A stretch of 64,000 nt of DNA from Streptococcus sp. 2342 (GCF_013276795.1 NZ_VMLR01000001.1:173353-237352); one strand, 5' to 3'. Counted from the stretch's first letter, positions 46,230-55,147 are shown. The notes: a model not told the origin generated them from the letters alone. A program made the numbers and translations.

Positions 46230-46757
46230 ATGAATACACGGAAAAAGACACAATTTATGACAATGACTGCCCTCTTAACGGCTATTGCGATTTTGATTCC
46301 AATTGTTATGCCTTTTAAGATTGTCATTCCACCTGCTTCTTACACTTTGGGGAGCCACATTGCTATTTTTATCGCCATGTTCTTATCGCCCTTGATGGCT
46401 GTTTTTGTCATCCTAGCCTCTAGTTTTGGATTTTTGATGGCTGGCTATCCTATGGTTATCGTATTTCGAGCTTTTTCCCATATCTTTTTTGGGACTTTGG
46501 GAGCTCTTTACCTACAAAAATTCCCCGATACCCTAGATAAACCAAAAGCTTCCTTGATTTTCAACTTTGTTTTGGCTGTTGTTCATGCCCTTGCTGAAGT
46601 ATTGGCCTGTGTCGTTTTTTACGCAACTTCCGGTACCAATGTAGAAAATATGTTTTATGTTCTCTTTGTACTAGTTGGATTTGGCACAATTATCCATAGT
46701 ATGGTAGACTATACATTAGCACTAGCTGTCTATAAAGTGCTTCGAAAACGCCGTTAA
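46230..46757 (+). CDS. niaX: Niacin ECF transporter substrate-binding subunit NiaX
   Basis: 175-residue membrane protein with about five or six helices, an S component. It begins KKTQFMTMTALLTAIAILIP, with PPASYTLGSHIAIFIAMF and SSFGFLMAGYPMVIVFRAFSH. Location before niaR and behind a NiaR operator supports niacin import. The start at 46230 follows AAAAAGGAG by seven bases; the earlier frame start lies upstream of the promoter. niaR follows 11 bases later. Confidence 0.88.
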   Translation: MNTRKKTQFMTMTALLTAIAILIPIVMPFKIVIPPASYTLGSHIAIFIAMFLSPLMAVFVILASSFGFLMAGYPMVIVFRAFSHIFFGTLGALYLQKFPDTLDKPKASLIFNFVLAVVHALAEVLACVVFYATSGTNVENMFYVLFVLVGFGTIIHSMVDYTLALAVYKVLRKRR

Positions 46758-46768
46758 AAGGAAGAACT

Positions 46769-47284
46769 ATGACAAAAGATCGCAAACAAGCCCTGCTCCA
46801 ACTCTTGAAAGAAGCTCCTAAAGCCCTCAATGGCCAAAGTTTGGCTGAACATTTTCATGTCACTCGACAAGTTATTGTTCAAGATATTGCAATTTTAAGA
46901 GCTGATGGAGCTCCAATTCTATCTACCAATCGTGGTTATATCTATAAGCAAATTGAAACCAATCCTTATGTTCACAAACTTTTTAAAGTCAAACATGAAG
47001 TTGAAGAAATCGGTCAAGAACTCCTTGCTATCATCGATAATGGAGGGCGTGTCCAGAATACCTTGATTGACCATCCCGTTTATGGAGAAATTGAAACCTT
47101 GCTGAAACTGTCTTGCCGCCGAGACGTGCAACATTTTCTAGAACAAGTCGAGCATTCTGACTTTAGACCTCTGTCTGAATTGACAGATGGCATCCATTAC
47201 CACCTAGTCGAAGCTGAAACACAACAAGACCTCCGCTATATCGAGGAGGCCTTGGATCAGCTAGGTTATTTAGTAAAGGATTAG
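46769..47284 (+). CDS. niaR: Niacin-responsive repressor NiaR (HTH plus 3H domain)
   Basis: 171 residues: a DeoR/BirA-like winged HTH (GQSLAEHFHVTRQVIVQDIAILR) and a 3H domain with histidines in IDHPVYGE, HFLEQVEH and DGIHYHLVEA that bind metal and niacin. It represses niacin uptake genes when niacin is present. It ends in LDQLGYLVKD and its last codons are duplicated beyond the ribose operon, marking the insertion site of that operon. Confidence 0.92.
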   Translation: MTKDRKQALLQLLKEAPKALNGQSLAEHFHVTRQVIVQDIAILRADGAPILSTNRGYIYKQIETNPYVHKLFKVKHEVEEIGQELLAIIDNGGRVQNTLIDHPVYGEIETLLKLSCRRDVQHFLEQVEHSDFRPLSELTDGIHYHLVEAETQQDLRYIEEALDQLGYLVKD

Positions 47285-47415
47285 AAAATTTTCTTTTCCC
47301 AATCGTCTTCTGTACGGCGAGGGTAGAAAAATTCAGATTTGTCCGGAGTTTCCATCATCTCCATCAAGGGTAGCATATCATAGGCCAGATTCAAGTTTGG
47401 AATCTGGTCTTTTTG
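47216..47415 (+). repeat. Direct repeat DR1 at the left edge of the ribose island
   Basis: 200 bases covering the last 23 codons of niaR and the last 45 codons of a second mutT 3' end. They align without gaps to 53408-53607 with about 20 mismatches by eye (about 90 % identity), offset 6192 bases. Confidence 0.92.
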
Positions 47416-47436
47416 AATCCAATAGCTCAAATAGTA
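47281..47436 (-). pseudogene. 3' remnant of a mutT/nudix gene
   Basis: Minus-strand translation reads WIQKDQIPNLNLAYDMLPLM, MEMMETPDKSEFFYP and ends EDDWEKKIF, the same C terminus as the intact nudix protein at 53473. It lacks the Nudix box and any start. It directly abuts the niaR stop convergently and marks the left flank of the inserted ribose operon. Confidence 0.85.
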
Positions 47437-47498
47437 ACAATGATATTTAAAAACTACATTGAATGAAGATGAATAAGTACCTACTTATTGAAAATATA

Positions 47499-48464
47499 TC
47501 ACCAGTTATGTTGATCAACATTATCCTTAGTCACAAGATAAATTGGAGAAACTGTTTCTTTTTCCAGTTTTTTCCCTTGATAATGATCTATTGCTGATTG
47601 AATAGCAATTTCACCCATCTTAGCTGGTTGCTGAGCAATAGTGGCAGTAATATCACCTTTTGCAATAGCATCATGTGCATCTGGTTGACCATCAATACCA
47701 ACAATTAATACATTGCTAAGACCAGCTGCTTTTACTGCTTGTGCAGCTCCTAACGCCATCTCATCATTCTGTGCAAAGATTGCTTGTACTTCTTTGTTTC
47801 CTTGAATCATATTTTGCGCTGTATTCAAAGCTTTTGCGCGATCAAAATTAGCAGATTGACTAGAAAGAACATCTAAATTTGTCTTTGAAATTTGTTCAAA
47901 TCCTTTACCTCTATCTACTGTTGCAGAAGCACCAGGGACTCCTGATAATTCAAAAGTTTTTGCTTTTTCTCCCAATTGCTTGGTAATAAATTCGGCAGCC
48001 ATTTTACCTGCTTCTACGTTATCAGAAGCAACAGTTGTCAAGACTTCACCACCATTACTACCGCGGTCAATTAAGATTACTGGAATATTTGCATTATTAG
48101 CAGCTTTAATAGATGTAACAATTGCATCAGAATCAACTGGATTAATTAGTAAAGCATCTACATTTTGACTAATAAAATTCTGAATATCATCTGCTTGTCT
48201 AGCAGCATCATCTTGTGCATCTGCTATCTTCAAAGTTACTTCTTTTTCTCCTGCGGCTTTTTCAAGACCATCTTTCATAGCTACAAAATAGGGATTGTTA
48301 GTAGTCGAAATAGAAACTCCTAATTTTAATTCTTTTGCCGACTTTTGAGTCGTAGATTTATTATCATTTGATGAATTTCCTAAACCAGTTTTTCCACAAG
48401 CTACTAAAGCAAAAATAAATGTTACAAACAAAGCAAAAATGCTAATTTTTTTAATAATTTTCAT
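47499..48464 (-). CDS. rbsB: Ribose ABC transporter substrate-binding lipoprotein
   Basis: 321-residue periplasmic-binding-protein family 4 lipoprotein: signal peptide with lipobox LVACGKTG, then KLGVSISTTNNPYFVAMKDG, VDALLINPVDSDAIV and IPVILIDRGSNGGEV, the ribose/galactose-type core. Ligand-contact aromatic NPYF and DRG are conserved with RbsB. GAGGAG is eight bases before the ATG. Last gene of the rbs operon, about 100 bases after rbsC, the longest internal gap. Confidence 0.93.
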   Translation of the reverse strand: MKIIKKISIFALFVTFIFALVACGKTGLGNSSNDNKSTTQKSAKELKLGVSISTTNNPYFVAMKDGLEKAAGEKEVTLKIADAQDDAARQADDIQNFISQNVDALLINPVDSDAIVTSIKAANNANIPVILIDRGSNGGEVLTTVASDNVEAGKMAAEFITKQLGEKAKTFELSGVPGASATVDRGKGFEQISKTNLDVLSSQSANFDRAKALNTAQNMIQGNKEVQAIFAQNDEMALGAAQAVKAAGLSNVLIVGIDGQPDAHDAIAKGDITATIAQQPAKMGEIAIQSAIDHYQGKKLEKETVSPIYLVTKDNVDQHNW

Positions 48465-48567
48465 GTTATTACTCCTCGTAATATATATCTATAGGGATAG
48501 TTTCCATCCCGACTATTGTTCGTCATCTAATAAATTGTTGCTATTTCCAAAAAAATTGAAAATGATT

Positions 48568-49512
48568 CTACTGTTTTACAACTTTAAAACGATCAATCAG
48601 AACAGCAATTAAAATTACAACTCCTTTTACTACTTGCTGCCAAAATGCTGAAACACCAATAATATTAAGTCCATTATTCAAAACTCCAATAATTAAAGCA
48701 CCTATTAGAGTCCCCAGTATACGACCTTTACCTCCTGATAATGAGGTTCCCCCAAGAACAACAGCTGCAATAGCATCCATTTCATAACTAGCACCTGCTG
48801 TTGGTTGAGCAGAACTTAAGCGTGATGTTATAATCAATCCAGAAATTGAAGCCATCATACCTGAAATTGAATAAATGATAATTTTCACTTTATTTAGTTT
48901 CACACCTGATATATATGCTGCTTTTTCATTCCCCCCTATAGCATACACAGATTTACCAAATGCTGTTTTATGAAGTAAAACATATAAAACAATAAATACA
49001 ATAAACATAATAATTACAGGAAATGGAATTCCTACTATGTAACCTTGCCCCAAAAATTGAAATAAGAATGTATCACTTAATCCTTTTGTAATAGGATTCC
49101 CATTTGTATAAACAAGTGTTGCGCCTCTAAAAATAGTCATAGTTGCTAAAGTAACGATAAATGGAGCTAATTTCCCGTAGGAAATCAATAACCCATTCAT
49201 CATCCCCAGAATGCAACCCAAAATTAAAGAGATGAGAATTGCTAACGCAACAGGCATTCCAGATCCTAATAAACCAGCTGTTAGCGCACTGGATAAGGCT
49301 AAAATTGATCCTACTGATAAATCAATTCCACCTGTTAGAATAACAAAAGTCATTCCAAAAGCAATCAGTGCATTTGATGTTACTTGCAATAGTAAATTTA
49401 ACAGATTATTTGCTGTTAAAAAATTTGAATTGATAATAGTGATGACAGCCATTAAAATTATCAATGCTATTACTGTTGTCAATTCTGACATATACTTCAT
49501 AGTATTTTTCAC
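48568..49512 (-). CDS. rbsC: Ribose ABC transporter permease
   Basis: 314 residues with about eight to ten helices of the BPD_transp_2 (RbsC/AraH) family; FGMTFVILTGGIDLSVGSIL is the family signature and GGTSLSGGKGRILGTLIGA the loop contacting the ATPase. It lies two bases after rbsA. Complete. Confidence 0.94.
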   Translation of the reverse strand: MKNTMKYMSELTTVIALIILMAVITIINSNFLTANNLLNLLLQVTSNALIAFGMTFVILTGGIDLSVGSILALSSALTAGLLGSGMPVALAILISLILGCILGMMNGLLISYGKLAPFIVTLATMTIFRGATLVYTNGNPITKGLSDTFLFQFLGQGYIVGIPFPVIIMFIVFIVLYVLLHKTAFGKSVYAIGGNEKAAYISGVKLNKVKIIIYSISGMMASISGLIITSRLSSAQPTAGASYEMDAIAAVVLGGTSLSGGKGRILGTLIGALIIGVLNNGLNIIGVSAFWQQVVKGVVILIAVLIDRFKVVKQ

Positions 49513-49513
49513 A

Positions 49514-50998
49514 CTATTGTCCTCCTGTAGCTAGTTGCATAACTTTTTCTTGTGTAGCTTCTTGACGTGTTAATTCTCCACTAATTCTTCCTTCATGCAT
49601 GACCATAATACGATCACTGACTCCGATCACTTCTGGTAAATCTGAAGATACCATAATAATCGGCACACCTCGTTCAGCCAATTCATTCATTAATTGGTAA
49701 ATTTCACGCTTAGCACCAACATCTACCCCACGAGTTGGCTCATCTAGAATCAGTACTTTTGGAGCAATACCTATCCATTTTGCTAAAACTACTTTCTGTT
49801 GATTACCACCAGAAAGTGTTCCAACTTCCTTATCTGGATAACCTGATTTAATTCGTAGCCTATCTATTAAACGTTGTACAAATATACCACTTGTTTTATT
49901 ATCGAAAATGCCATTTTTAACAAAATCACGAGTACTAGGTAAAGTCATATTATCTTTAATAGAAAAATCTAAAATCAATCCCTCATCTTTACGATCTTCT
50001 GTTAAGAAACCAATTCCATGCTTAATTGCTTCAAAAGGATTTTTAATTATCAGTTGTTCTTCGTTTATTATAATTTGACCAGATTTTAAAGAATCAATTC
50101 CAAAAATTGCTCGCATTATTTCAGTACGACCAGCACCCATCAAACCAGAAAAACCAAGAATTTCCCCTTGACGTACATAGAAAGAAATATCCGTAAAAGC
50201 ATCACCAGAAAGATTCTTAGCTTGAAAAACAACATTCCCAATCTCAGCCTTTTTTTCTGGATAATAATCTTCTAATTCACGACCTACCATCTTCTGAACT
50301 AATTCATCCGCATTAGTTAACTTCGTTTTCTTAGTATCAATTACAAACCCATCCCTCATAACAGTTATAAGATCTGTAATCTTAAAGATTTCTTCCATCC
50401 GATGTGAAATATACACAATACCTACACCATCAGATTTTAATCCTTCTATCACTTTAAAAAGTGTTTCAGTTTCACGATCAGTTAAAGCTGCTGTGGGTTC
50501 ATCCATAATTAACAAGGAAACTTCTGATAATAAACATTTTGCTATTTCTATCATTTGTTGTTGTCCGACTGATAATTGACCAATGATTGCATCGAGAGGA
50601 ATAGATATATTAAGACGTTTAAATGCTTCTTTAGCTTTCCTTTCCATACTAGCTTTATCTAAAAACCCAATCGAATTTTTTATTTCTCTTCCTAAAAAAA
50701 GATTATCAAGTACAGTCATATCTGGCCAAGTATTCATTTCCTGATGAATAAAACTCAGTCCAAACCGTTCTGCCTCTTGAGGATTAGAAAATATTTTTTC
50801 TTTTCCATCAATAAAAATAGTTCCTGAAGTAGCTGGAAAAAGTCCAGTTAAAATATTCATTAAAGTTGATTTGCCTGCACCATTCTCTCCCATTAAAGCA
50901 TGAACTTCTCCTGAATTAAGAACCAAATCAATACTTTCTAAAACACGATTATTCCCAAAAGATTTTGAAATGTTCTTCATTTCAATTTTCATAGGCAA
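49514..50998 (-). CDS. rbsA: Ribose ABC transporter ATP-binding protein (double domain)
   Basis: 494 residues with two ATPase domains, as in RbsA. Domain 1: Walker A GENGAGKSTLMNIL, signature LSVGQQQMIEIAK, Walker B LLIMDEPTAAL. Domain 2 has a degenerate Walker A (GLMGAGRTEIMRAIFG), signature LSGGNQQKVVLAK and VLILDEPTRGVD; the degenerate second site is normal for RbsA. GGGGG-type ribosome site upstream; eight bases after rbsD. Confidence 0.95.
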   Translation of the reverse strand: MPMKIEMKNISKSFGNNRVLESIDLVLNSGEVHALMGENGAGKSTLMNILTGLFPATSGTIFIDGKEKIFSNPQEAERFGLSFIHQEMNTWPDMTVLDNLFLGREIKNSIGFLDKASMERKAKEAFKRLNISIPLDAIIGQLSVGQQQMIEIAKCLLSEVSLLIMDEPTAALTDRETETLFKVIEGLKSDGVGIVYISHRMEEIFKITDLITVMRDGFVIDTKKTKLTNADELVQKMVGRELEDYYPEKKAEIGNVVFQAKNLSGDAFTDISFYVRQGEILGFSGLMGAGRTEIMRAIFGIDSLKSGQIIINEEQLIIKNPFEAIKHGIGFLTEDRKDEGLILDFSIKDNMTLPSTRDFVKNGIFDNKTSGIFVQRLIDRLRIKSGYPDKEVGTLSGGNQQKVVLAKWIGIAPKVLILDEPTRGVDVGAKREIYQLMNELAERGVPIIMVSSDLPEVIGVSDRIMVMHEGRISGELTRQEATQEKVMQLATGGQ

Positions 50999-51005
50999 CC
51001 CCCTT

Positions 51006-51404
51006 CTAAATAATAACTCCTGATTGCAAGATTATATTCGAATATGGTGTATCTTCCCCAGTGCGAATAACTGCCTTAACTTTAGTATTCATAGCTTTCA
51101 ATTCTTCATGACTAATATATTCAATAATTATATTCGATCCTAAAAGATCTAGAACTGCTTGCCACTGTTCTTTGTTTTTTTCCTTAATTTCTTCTGCTAA
51201 GAAAATTTTTTCAATAAGTACATGATCTGAATATTCTTTTAAAACTTCTAAAAAACTTGGACTACCTTTTCTTAATGCTAAATCAATTTTATCAACACCT
51301 TTTGGAACTGGCAATCCTAAATCTCCGATACAAACCAAATCCATATGACCTAAATCATCAGCTAGTTTTGCTATATTACTATTTAAAATCCCATATTTCT
51401 TCAT
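51006..51404 (-). CDS. rbsD: D-ribose pyranase
   Basis: Interconverts pyranose and furanose forms of ribose for the kinase. 132 residues starting MKKYGILNSNIAKLADDLGH with the catalytic histidine in DLGHMDLV and the conserved DLGLPVPKGV. It overlaps the 3' end of rbsK by 26 bases, indicating coupled translation. Ends in SNIILQSGV, typical of the family. Confidence 0.94.
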   Translation of the reverse strand: MKKYGILNSNIAKLADDLGHMDLVCIGDLGLPVPKGVDKIDLALRKGSPSFLEVLKEYSDHVLIEKIFLAEEIKEKNKEQWQAVLDLLGSNIIIEYISHEELKAMNTKVKAVIRTGEDTPYSNIILQSGVII

Positions 51405-52290
51405 ATCCTGAATGCTCCTTTATTTCTTTCAAACTCGGCATGCCTCCTTGCGCTCCAAATCTTTGAACAGAAAGATGTGAAGCAATTGTTGCAAAGGACA
51501 ATGCAACATTCATCTCTTTTCCTTTTGAGATAGCATAAGCAAAAGCACCATTAAATGTATCTCCTGCTCCTGTAGTATCAACTACTTCTGCTTTTATAGC
51601 AGGAATCTTCTGAACTACTGCCCCATCATAATAAATGGAACCTTCAACTCCTAATGTCACAATCATTTTATTAGGATAAATTTTAATAATTTCTTCTAAT
51701 TTCTTATCTGGAAAAAGCTCTGAACATTCATGCTCATTAGGAGTAATAAAATCACAAAAAGGAATCATCTCTATATCTGTTTCTCTAGCTGGTGCAGGAT
51801 TGTAAAGCACCTTAACTTTATTTTCTTGGCAAAATTTAGCTATAGATAGATTGGCTTCATGTGGTATTTCATTCTGTAATACAACAATACTTGCATCACT
51901 AATCAATTCCCACTCATTTTTCCAATCATTTGTTTTAACTAAATTATTCGCTCCGGGATAATAAATAATCCTATTATCACCTCCATATAAAGTAATTTGT
52001 GCAACTCCCGTAAATTGTGGTACCGTTCCCACATGTTCTGTAGAAATATTATTATTTTGCAGATTACTTAGTAAATCTGCTGAAAAAATATCTTCTCCGA
52101 CGTTTCCAAATATGTAAATATTATCTTCTACACTGGATAATCTACCAATAGCTACAGCTTGATTTGCACCTTTTCCACCTGGAACTATATTAAACGAATC
52201 CCCAAAAATCGTTTCACCTCCTTCTGGAATCCTTTTTGTTCTCATAACTAAGTCTATTGAAATACTTCCAACAACAACAATTTTACTCAT
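51379..52290 (-). CDS. rbsK: Ribokinase
   Basis: Phosphorylates ribose at O5. PfkB family: N-terminal GSISIDLVMRTKRIPEGGET, substrate motif VPGGKGANQAVAIGRL, and catalytic DTTGAGDTFNGAFA with the base aspartate. 303 residues. It starts one base into the rbsR stop (TAATG-type overlap) and overlaps rbsD at its end. Confidence 0.95.
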   Translation of the reverse strand: MSKIVVVGSISIDLVMRTKRIPEGGETIFGDSFNIVPGGKGANQAVAIGRLSSVEDNIYIFGNVGEDIFSADLLSNLQNNNISTEHVGTVPQFTGVAQITLYGGDNRIIYYPGANNLVKTNDWKNEWELISDASIVVLQNEIPHEANLSIAKFCQENKVKVLYNPAPARETDIEMIPFCDFITPNEHECSELFPDKKLEEIIKIYPNKMIVTLGVEGSIYYDGAVVQKIPAIKAEVVDTTGAGDTFNGAFAYAISKGKEMNVALSFATIASHLSVQRFGAQGGMPSLKEIKEHSGYEEIWDFK

Positions 52291-53264
52291 TACTTTCTCC
52301 TTAATGTATTTCTTTCTACGTATCTAACAGGTAGTTTAATTTTAGCTTCATCTATAGAGAACTTATTTGCCATATTATAGATTAGCTTTGCAGCCTGTTC
52401 TCCCATTTTATATGATGATTGGTGAATAGTTGATAAAGAAGGGTAAATAAATTGACTAAGTACAATATCATCATAACCAATGATTTGAATATCATCTGGA
52501 ATTTTTTTCCCAATTGCTAAAATTTCATGAATATAAGCTATTGCATGAATATCAGAAGGTGCTATAATACTATCAATATTTGGATTTCTTTTTAGATTCT
52601 CTTTAGCTTCTTTTTGAATTTTTTTAAAGTCAAACGTTTCACTTTCTTCAATACGAATCTCTAAAGATTTATTCCTCAAATAGTTTAAACTTGCTTCAAA
52701 CCGTTCCGCGATATTCTCGGCTTTATCATCTAAAACTTTAATAATCAGAACTTGTTTAGCACCTGCATTACAGATTGCTTCAGCAGCCAAACGACCACCT
52801 GACTGATTATCAGAAAAAACACCGTAACCTGTATCTTTACTAATTCGGTCAACTACAACAACAGGTAATGATAAATCCGGATATTCTTTTGTGAAGTCAT
52901 GTGTAGTAATAATGCCAGCAGCATTTGTTTTTAACAGTAAATTAACATATTCACTCAAAGATTCTTGGTCTGAAATCGTACCAACCATAATTCTATAACC
53001 TTTATCTTTCAAATATGATTCAGCGCCTCGAACCAATCTTGGGAAGAAGGGATTTGAAATATCTGGTAATAAGAGTCCTACCATTTGGTTTTTTTTAGTT
53101 TTCAAAGATTGTGCTAATACATTTGGTGTGTAATTTAATTTTTTAATCGCATTTTTTATTTTCTCTCTCGCATCATCTCCAACATAACCTTTTTTTGATA
53201 TATATCTTGAAACCGTTGATTTTGATACTCCAGCTTCTTCAGCAACCTGTTTTATTGTAGTCAT
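52290..53264 (-). CDS. rbsR: LacI-family ribose operon repressor
   Basis: 324 residues: HTH TIKQVAEEAGVSKSTVSRYI, hinge-region helix near NVLAQSLKTKK, and a periplasmic-binding-like effector domain with MVGLLLPDISNPFFPRLVRG. As first gene of the operon it is autoregulated through the CG-centred operators directly upstream. Two adjacent ATG codons are possible; I choose the second (53264) because AGGAGG would be only one base from the first. Confidence 0.92.
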   Translation of the reverse strand: MTTIKQVAEEAGVSKSTVSRYISKKGYVGDDAREKIKNAIKKLNYTPNVLAQSLKTKKNQMVGLLLPDISNPFFPRLVRGAESYLKDKGYRIMVGTISDQESLSEYVNLLLKTNAAGIITTHDFTKEYPDLSLPVVVVDRISKDTGYGVFSDNQSGGRLAAEAICNAGAKQVLIIKVLDDKAENIAERFEASLNYLRNKSLEIRIEESETFDFKKIQKEAKENLKRNPNIDSIIAPSDIHAIAYIHEILAIGKKIPDDIQIIGYDDIVLSQFIYPSLSTIHQSSYKMGEQAAKLIYNMANKFSIDEAKIKLPVRYVERNTLRRK

Positions 53265-53285
53265 CATTCCTCCTTCTTACGTTGT

Positions 53286-53333
53286 GGAACCGTTCCCTTA
53301 TTCTATAGTAAACGTTTTCTTTTGATTTGTCAA
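53286..53333 (-). promoter_or_regulatory. rbs promoter with two CG-centred operators
   Basis: Minus strand TTGACA (53328-53333), 17 bases, TACTAT (53305-53310). One palindromic site, AAAACGTTTACT, lies between the -35 and -10 boxes; a second, GGGAACGGTTCCAC, lies at the transcription start. Their CG centres are 22 bases apart, two helical turns. Both fit LacI-family operators; the second also resembles a CcpA cre site. Confidence 0.7.
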
Positions 53334-53401
53334 TACTTTTCTAAAAATATTTTAAATTTATTTCAGAGTACATATATTTTTCCAAATATATTATTACTAT
53401 T

Positions 53402-53475
53402 ACACAAGAAACACAACAAGACCTCCACTATATCGAGGAGGCCTTGGAGCAGCTCGGTTATTTAGTAAAAGACTA
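53402..53475 (+). pseudogene. 3' remnant of niaR
   Basis: Plus-strand reading gives TQETQQDLHYIEEALEQLGY LVKD and a stop, nearly identical to the last 24 codons of the intact niaR at 46769. There is no upstream part. It marks the right flank of the ribose operon insertion. Confidence 0.85.
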
Positions 53476-53607
53476 GAAGATTTTCTTTTCCCAGCCATCT
53501 TCTGTACGATGGCGGTAGAAAAACTCTGACTTGTCGGGAGCTTCCATCATCTCCATCAAGGGTAACATATCATAGGCCAGATCCAAGTTTGGAATCTGGT
53601 CTTTTTG
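53408..53607 (+). repeat. Direct repeat DR2 at the right edge of the ribose island
   Basis: Second copy of the 200-base repeat described at 47216; it contains the niaR 3' remnant and the 3' end of the intact mutT gene. Confidence 0.92.
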
Positions 53608-53940
53608 CACCCAAGAAACTTCTCCCTCTTCTGAAGATTGAAGGGTACCAGAGAACTCAGTCGCCTTATAACAAATGACAATATAGCGCCCACCTGTATC
53701 TAGTGGCCAATTTTTAATACCGACAAGTTGAGGATTTTGGATAGTCAATCCTGTTTCTTCATAGATTTCACGAATGACTGACTCTGCAAAAGACTCGCCA
53801 TTTTCTACATGACCTCCTGGAAAGGCATAACCAGACCAGCGATTGTTTTCAGGAGCGCGATACTGCATCACCACGCGCTGGTTTTCTAGGTCTTCAATCA
53901 GACAAATATTTGTTAAAATCGTTAATTGGGAACGGGACAT
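53473..53940 (-). CDS. Nudix hydrolase (MutT-like)
   Basis: 155 residues with a complete Nudix box GGHVENGESFAESVIREIYE ETGL (GX5EX7REUXEEXGU), the magnesium-binding helix. Streptococcal members at this position are annotated as 8-oxo-dGTP diphosphatases, but the exact nucleotide is not defined by sequence. The ribosome site is weak. The 3' 135 bases are shared with direct repeat DR2 and the remnant at 47281. Confidence 0.9.
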   Translation of the reverse strand: MSRSQLTILTNICLIEDLENQRVVMQYRAPENNRWSGYAFPGGHVENGESFAESVIREIYEETGLTIQNPQLVGIKNWPLDTGGRYIVICYKATEFSGTLQSSEEGEVSWVQKDQIPNLDLAYDMLPLMEMMEAPDKSEFFYRHRTEDGWEKKIF

Positions 53941-54008
53941 GGATTTACTCGCTTTCTAATTTATTAAATTTTCAGACTTGGTACCATATTAGCTTTTACT
54001 TTTGAGAA

Positions 54009-54497
54009 TTATTTAGAATAGAACACCATCCGTTTTTCCTTTATAGGCTTTCCAAGTTCAAGGATTTTTTCTTGGCCATCAAAAGTAAAACCCATTTTTT
54101 GATAGAAAGCAATGGCGCGCTTATTATCTTTCAATACCCATAAGAAAATTTCAGAAAAATGATCAAGAGCAGTCAAAGCTGCTCTCACTAACTTTTGTGC
54201 AATGCCTTTTCCGTAATAGTCTTTTAAAACATATAAAGCAATAATTTCACCAGCTTGAATAGTCTCATCACGAAAATTACCATAACTGATAAAACCAACC
54301 ACCTTCACGCCATCCATCGCAATCAATGTATTTTCTGGATACTTTTGACTAAAGAATCGGCATCTTTCTAATGTCATTGTCTCCTGAAATTCTGCAGGCA
54401 AAAGGTTATCATAAGCCTCTCTCCACGTTTGCCAGTGAACGAGGGATTTATCTTCTATCTCTTCAGGAGTTTCCATTGATTTGATAATAACCGTCAT
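54009..54497 (-). CDS. GNAT family N-acetyltransferase
   Basis: 162 residues with the acetyl-CoA site ALYVLKDYYGKGIAQKLVRA and the C-terminal FLWVLKDNKRAIAFYQKMGF. The N terminus has WQTWREAYDNLLPAEFQ, seen in a common Firmicute GNAT subgroup. GGAGAAGAAAAC precedes the ATG. It follows the reductase gene by 14 bases, so they are probably cotranscribed. Substrate unknown. Confidence 0.87.
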   Translation of the reverse strand: MTVIIKSMETPEEIEDKSLVHWQTWREAYDNLLPAEFQETMTLERCRFFSQKYPENTLIAMDGVKVVGFISYGNFRDETIQAGEIIALYVLKDYYGKGIAQKLVRAALTALDHFSEIFLWVLKDNKRAIAFYQKMGFTFDGQEKILELGKPIKEKRMVFYSK

Positions 54498-54511
54498 TTG
54501 TTTTCTTCTCC

Positions 54512-55138
54512 TTAATTCAACACCCTAACTTCCTTTGCCACTTTTTGTAGAAATTTTTGTCTTGTTGAACTTGTATTTACTTCACGGCCTAACTCTCCTA
54601 AGATTGAAACCCTCTTTGTTTTTATGCCACAGTGATTCAATACAGCATTCTTTAATACCGATATTCCATAACTGTCTGGAATGTTAATAGGACCTGAAAA
54701 TACTTTGTACCACCAAGTTGGTGCCATAGAAGTTGCATAGATACTAGCTGTTTTTCCTTTTAGTAACTTTTTGAACTGTCTACCTCTCAAGTAGTTCAAA
54801 ATAAAGCTTCCTCGATTATTTGCAGAGTATGCAATGCCTGGCGTAAAAACACGATCAATCCAGCCCTTCAATAGACTAGGCATACTACTCCACCAAATAG
54901 GATAAACAAAAATGAAATGATCTGCCCACTGGATTAATGATTGAGAGCGTAGAATAAACGGATCGTCCTCCATCCTTTGCCGATAACCATAACGTAAAAC
55001 AGGATCAAACTCTTCCTCATTAAGATTAATCACTTCAAGTTCATGTCTCTTTGAGTCTATACTTTCTACAATCGTTTGAAAAATTGCTTGACAGTAACTT
55101 TCTTTATCAGGATGTCCATTAATAACTAAAATATTCAT
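54512..55138 (-). CDS. Flavodoxin-fold NAD(P)H oxidoreductase
   Basis: 208 residues of the Flavodoxin_2 (NQO1/KefF/MdaB-like) family. It starts NILVINGHPDKESYCQAIFQ, the FMN phosphate loop, and has HFIFVYPIWWSSMPSLLKGW with IDRVFTPGIAY. Such enzymes reduce quinones or similar electrophiles in two-electron steps. It lies nine bases after uvrB on the same strand. Physiological substrate unknown. Confidence 0.88.
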   Translation of the reverse strand: MNILVINGHPDKESYCQAIFQTIVESIDSKRHELEVINLNEEEFDPVLRYGYRQRMEDDPFILRSQSLIQWADHFIFVYPIWWSSMPSLLKGWIDRVFTPGIAYSANNRGSFILNYLRGRQFKKLLKGKTASIYATSMAPTWWYKVFSGPINIPDSYGISVLKNAVLNHCGIKTKRVSILGELGREVNTSSTRQKFLQKVAKEVRVLN

Positions 55139-55147
55139 AAAATTCCC

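Noticed and set aside
47499-53267. Ribose region as a transposon or integrative element
   Set aside because: No transposase, integrase or inverted repeats; the flanking repeats are pieces of the host genes niaR and mutT, which points to homologous recombination.
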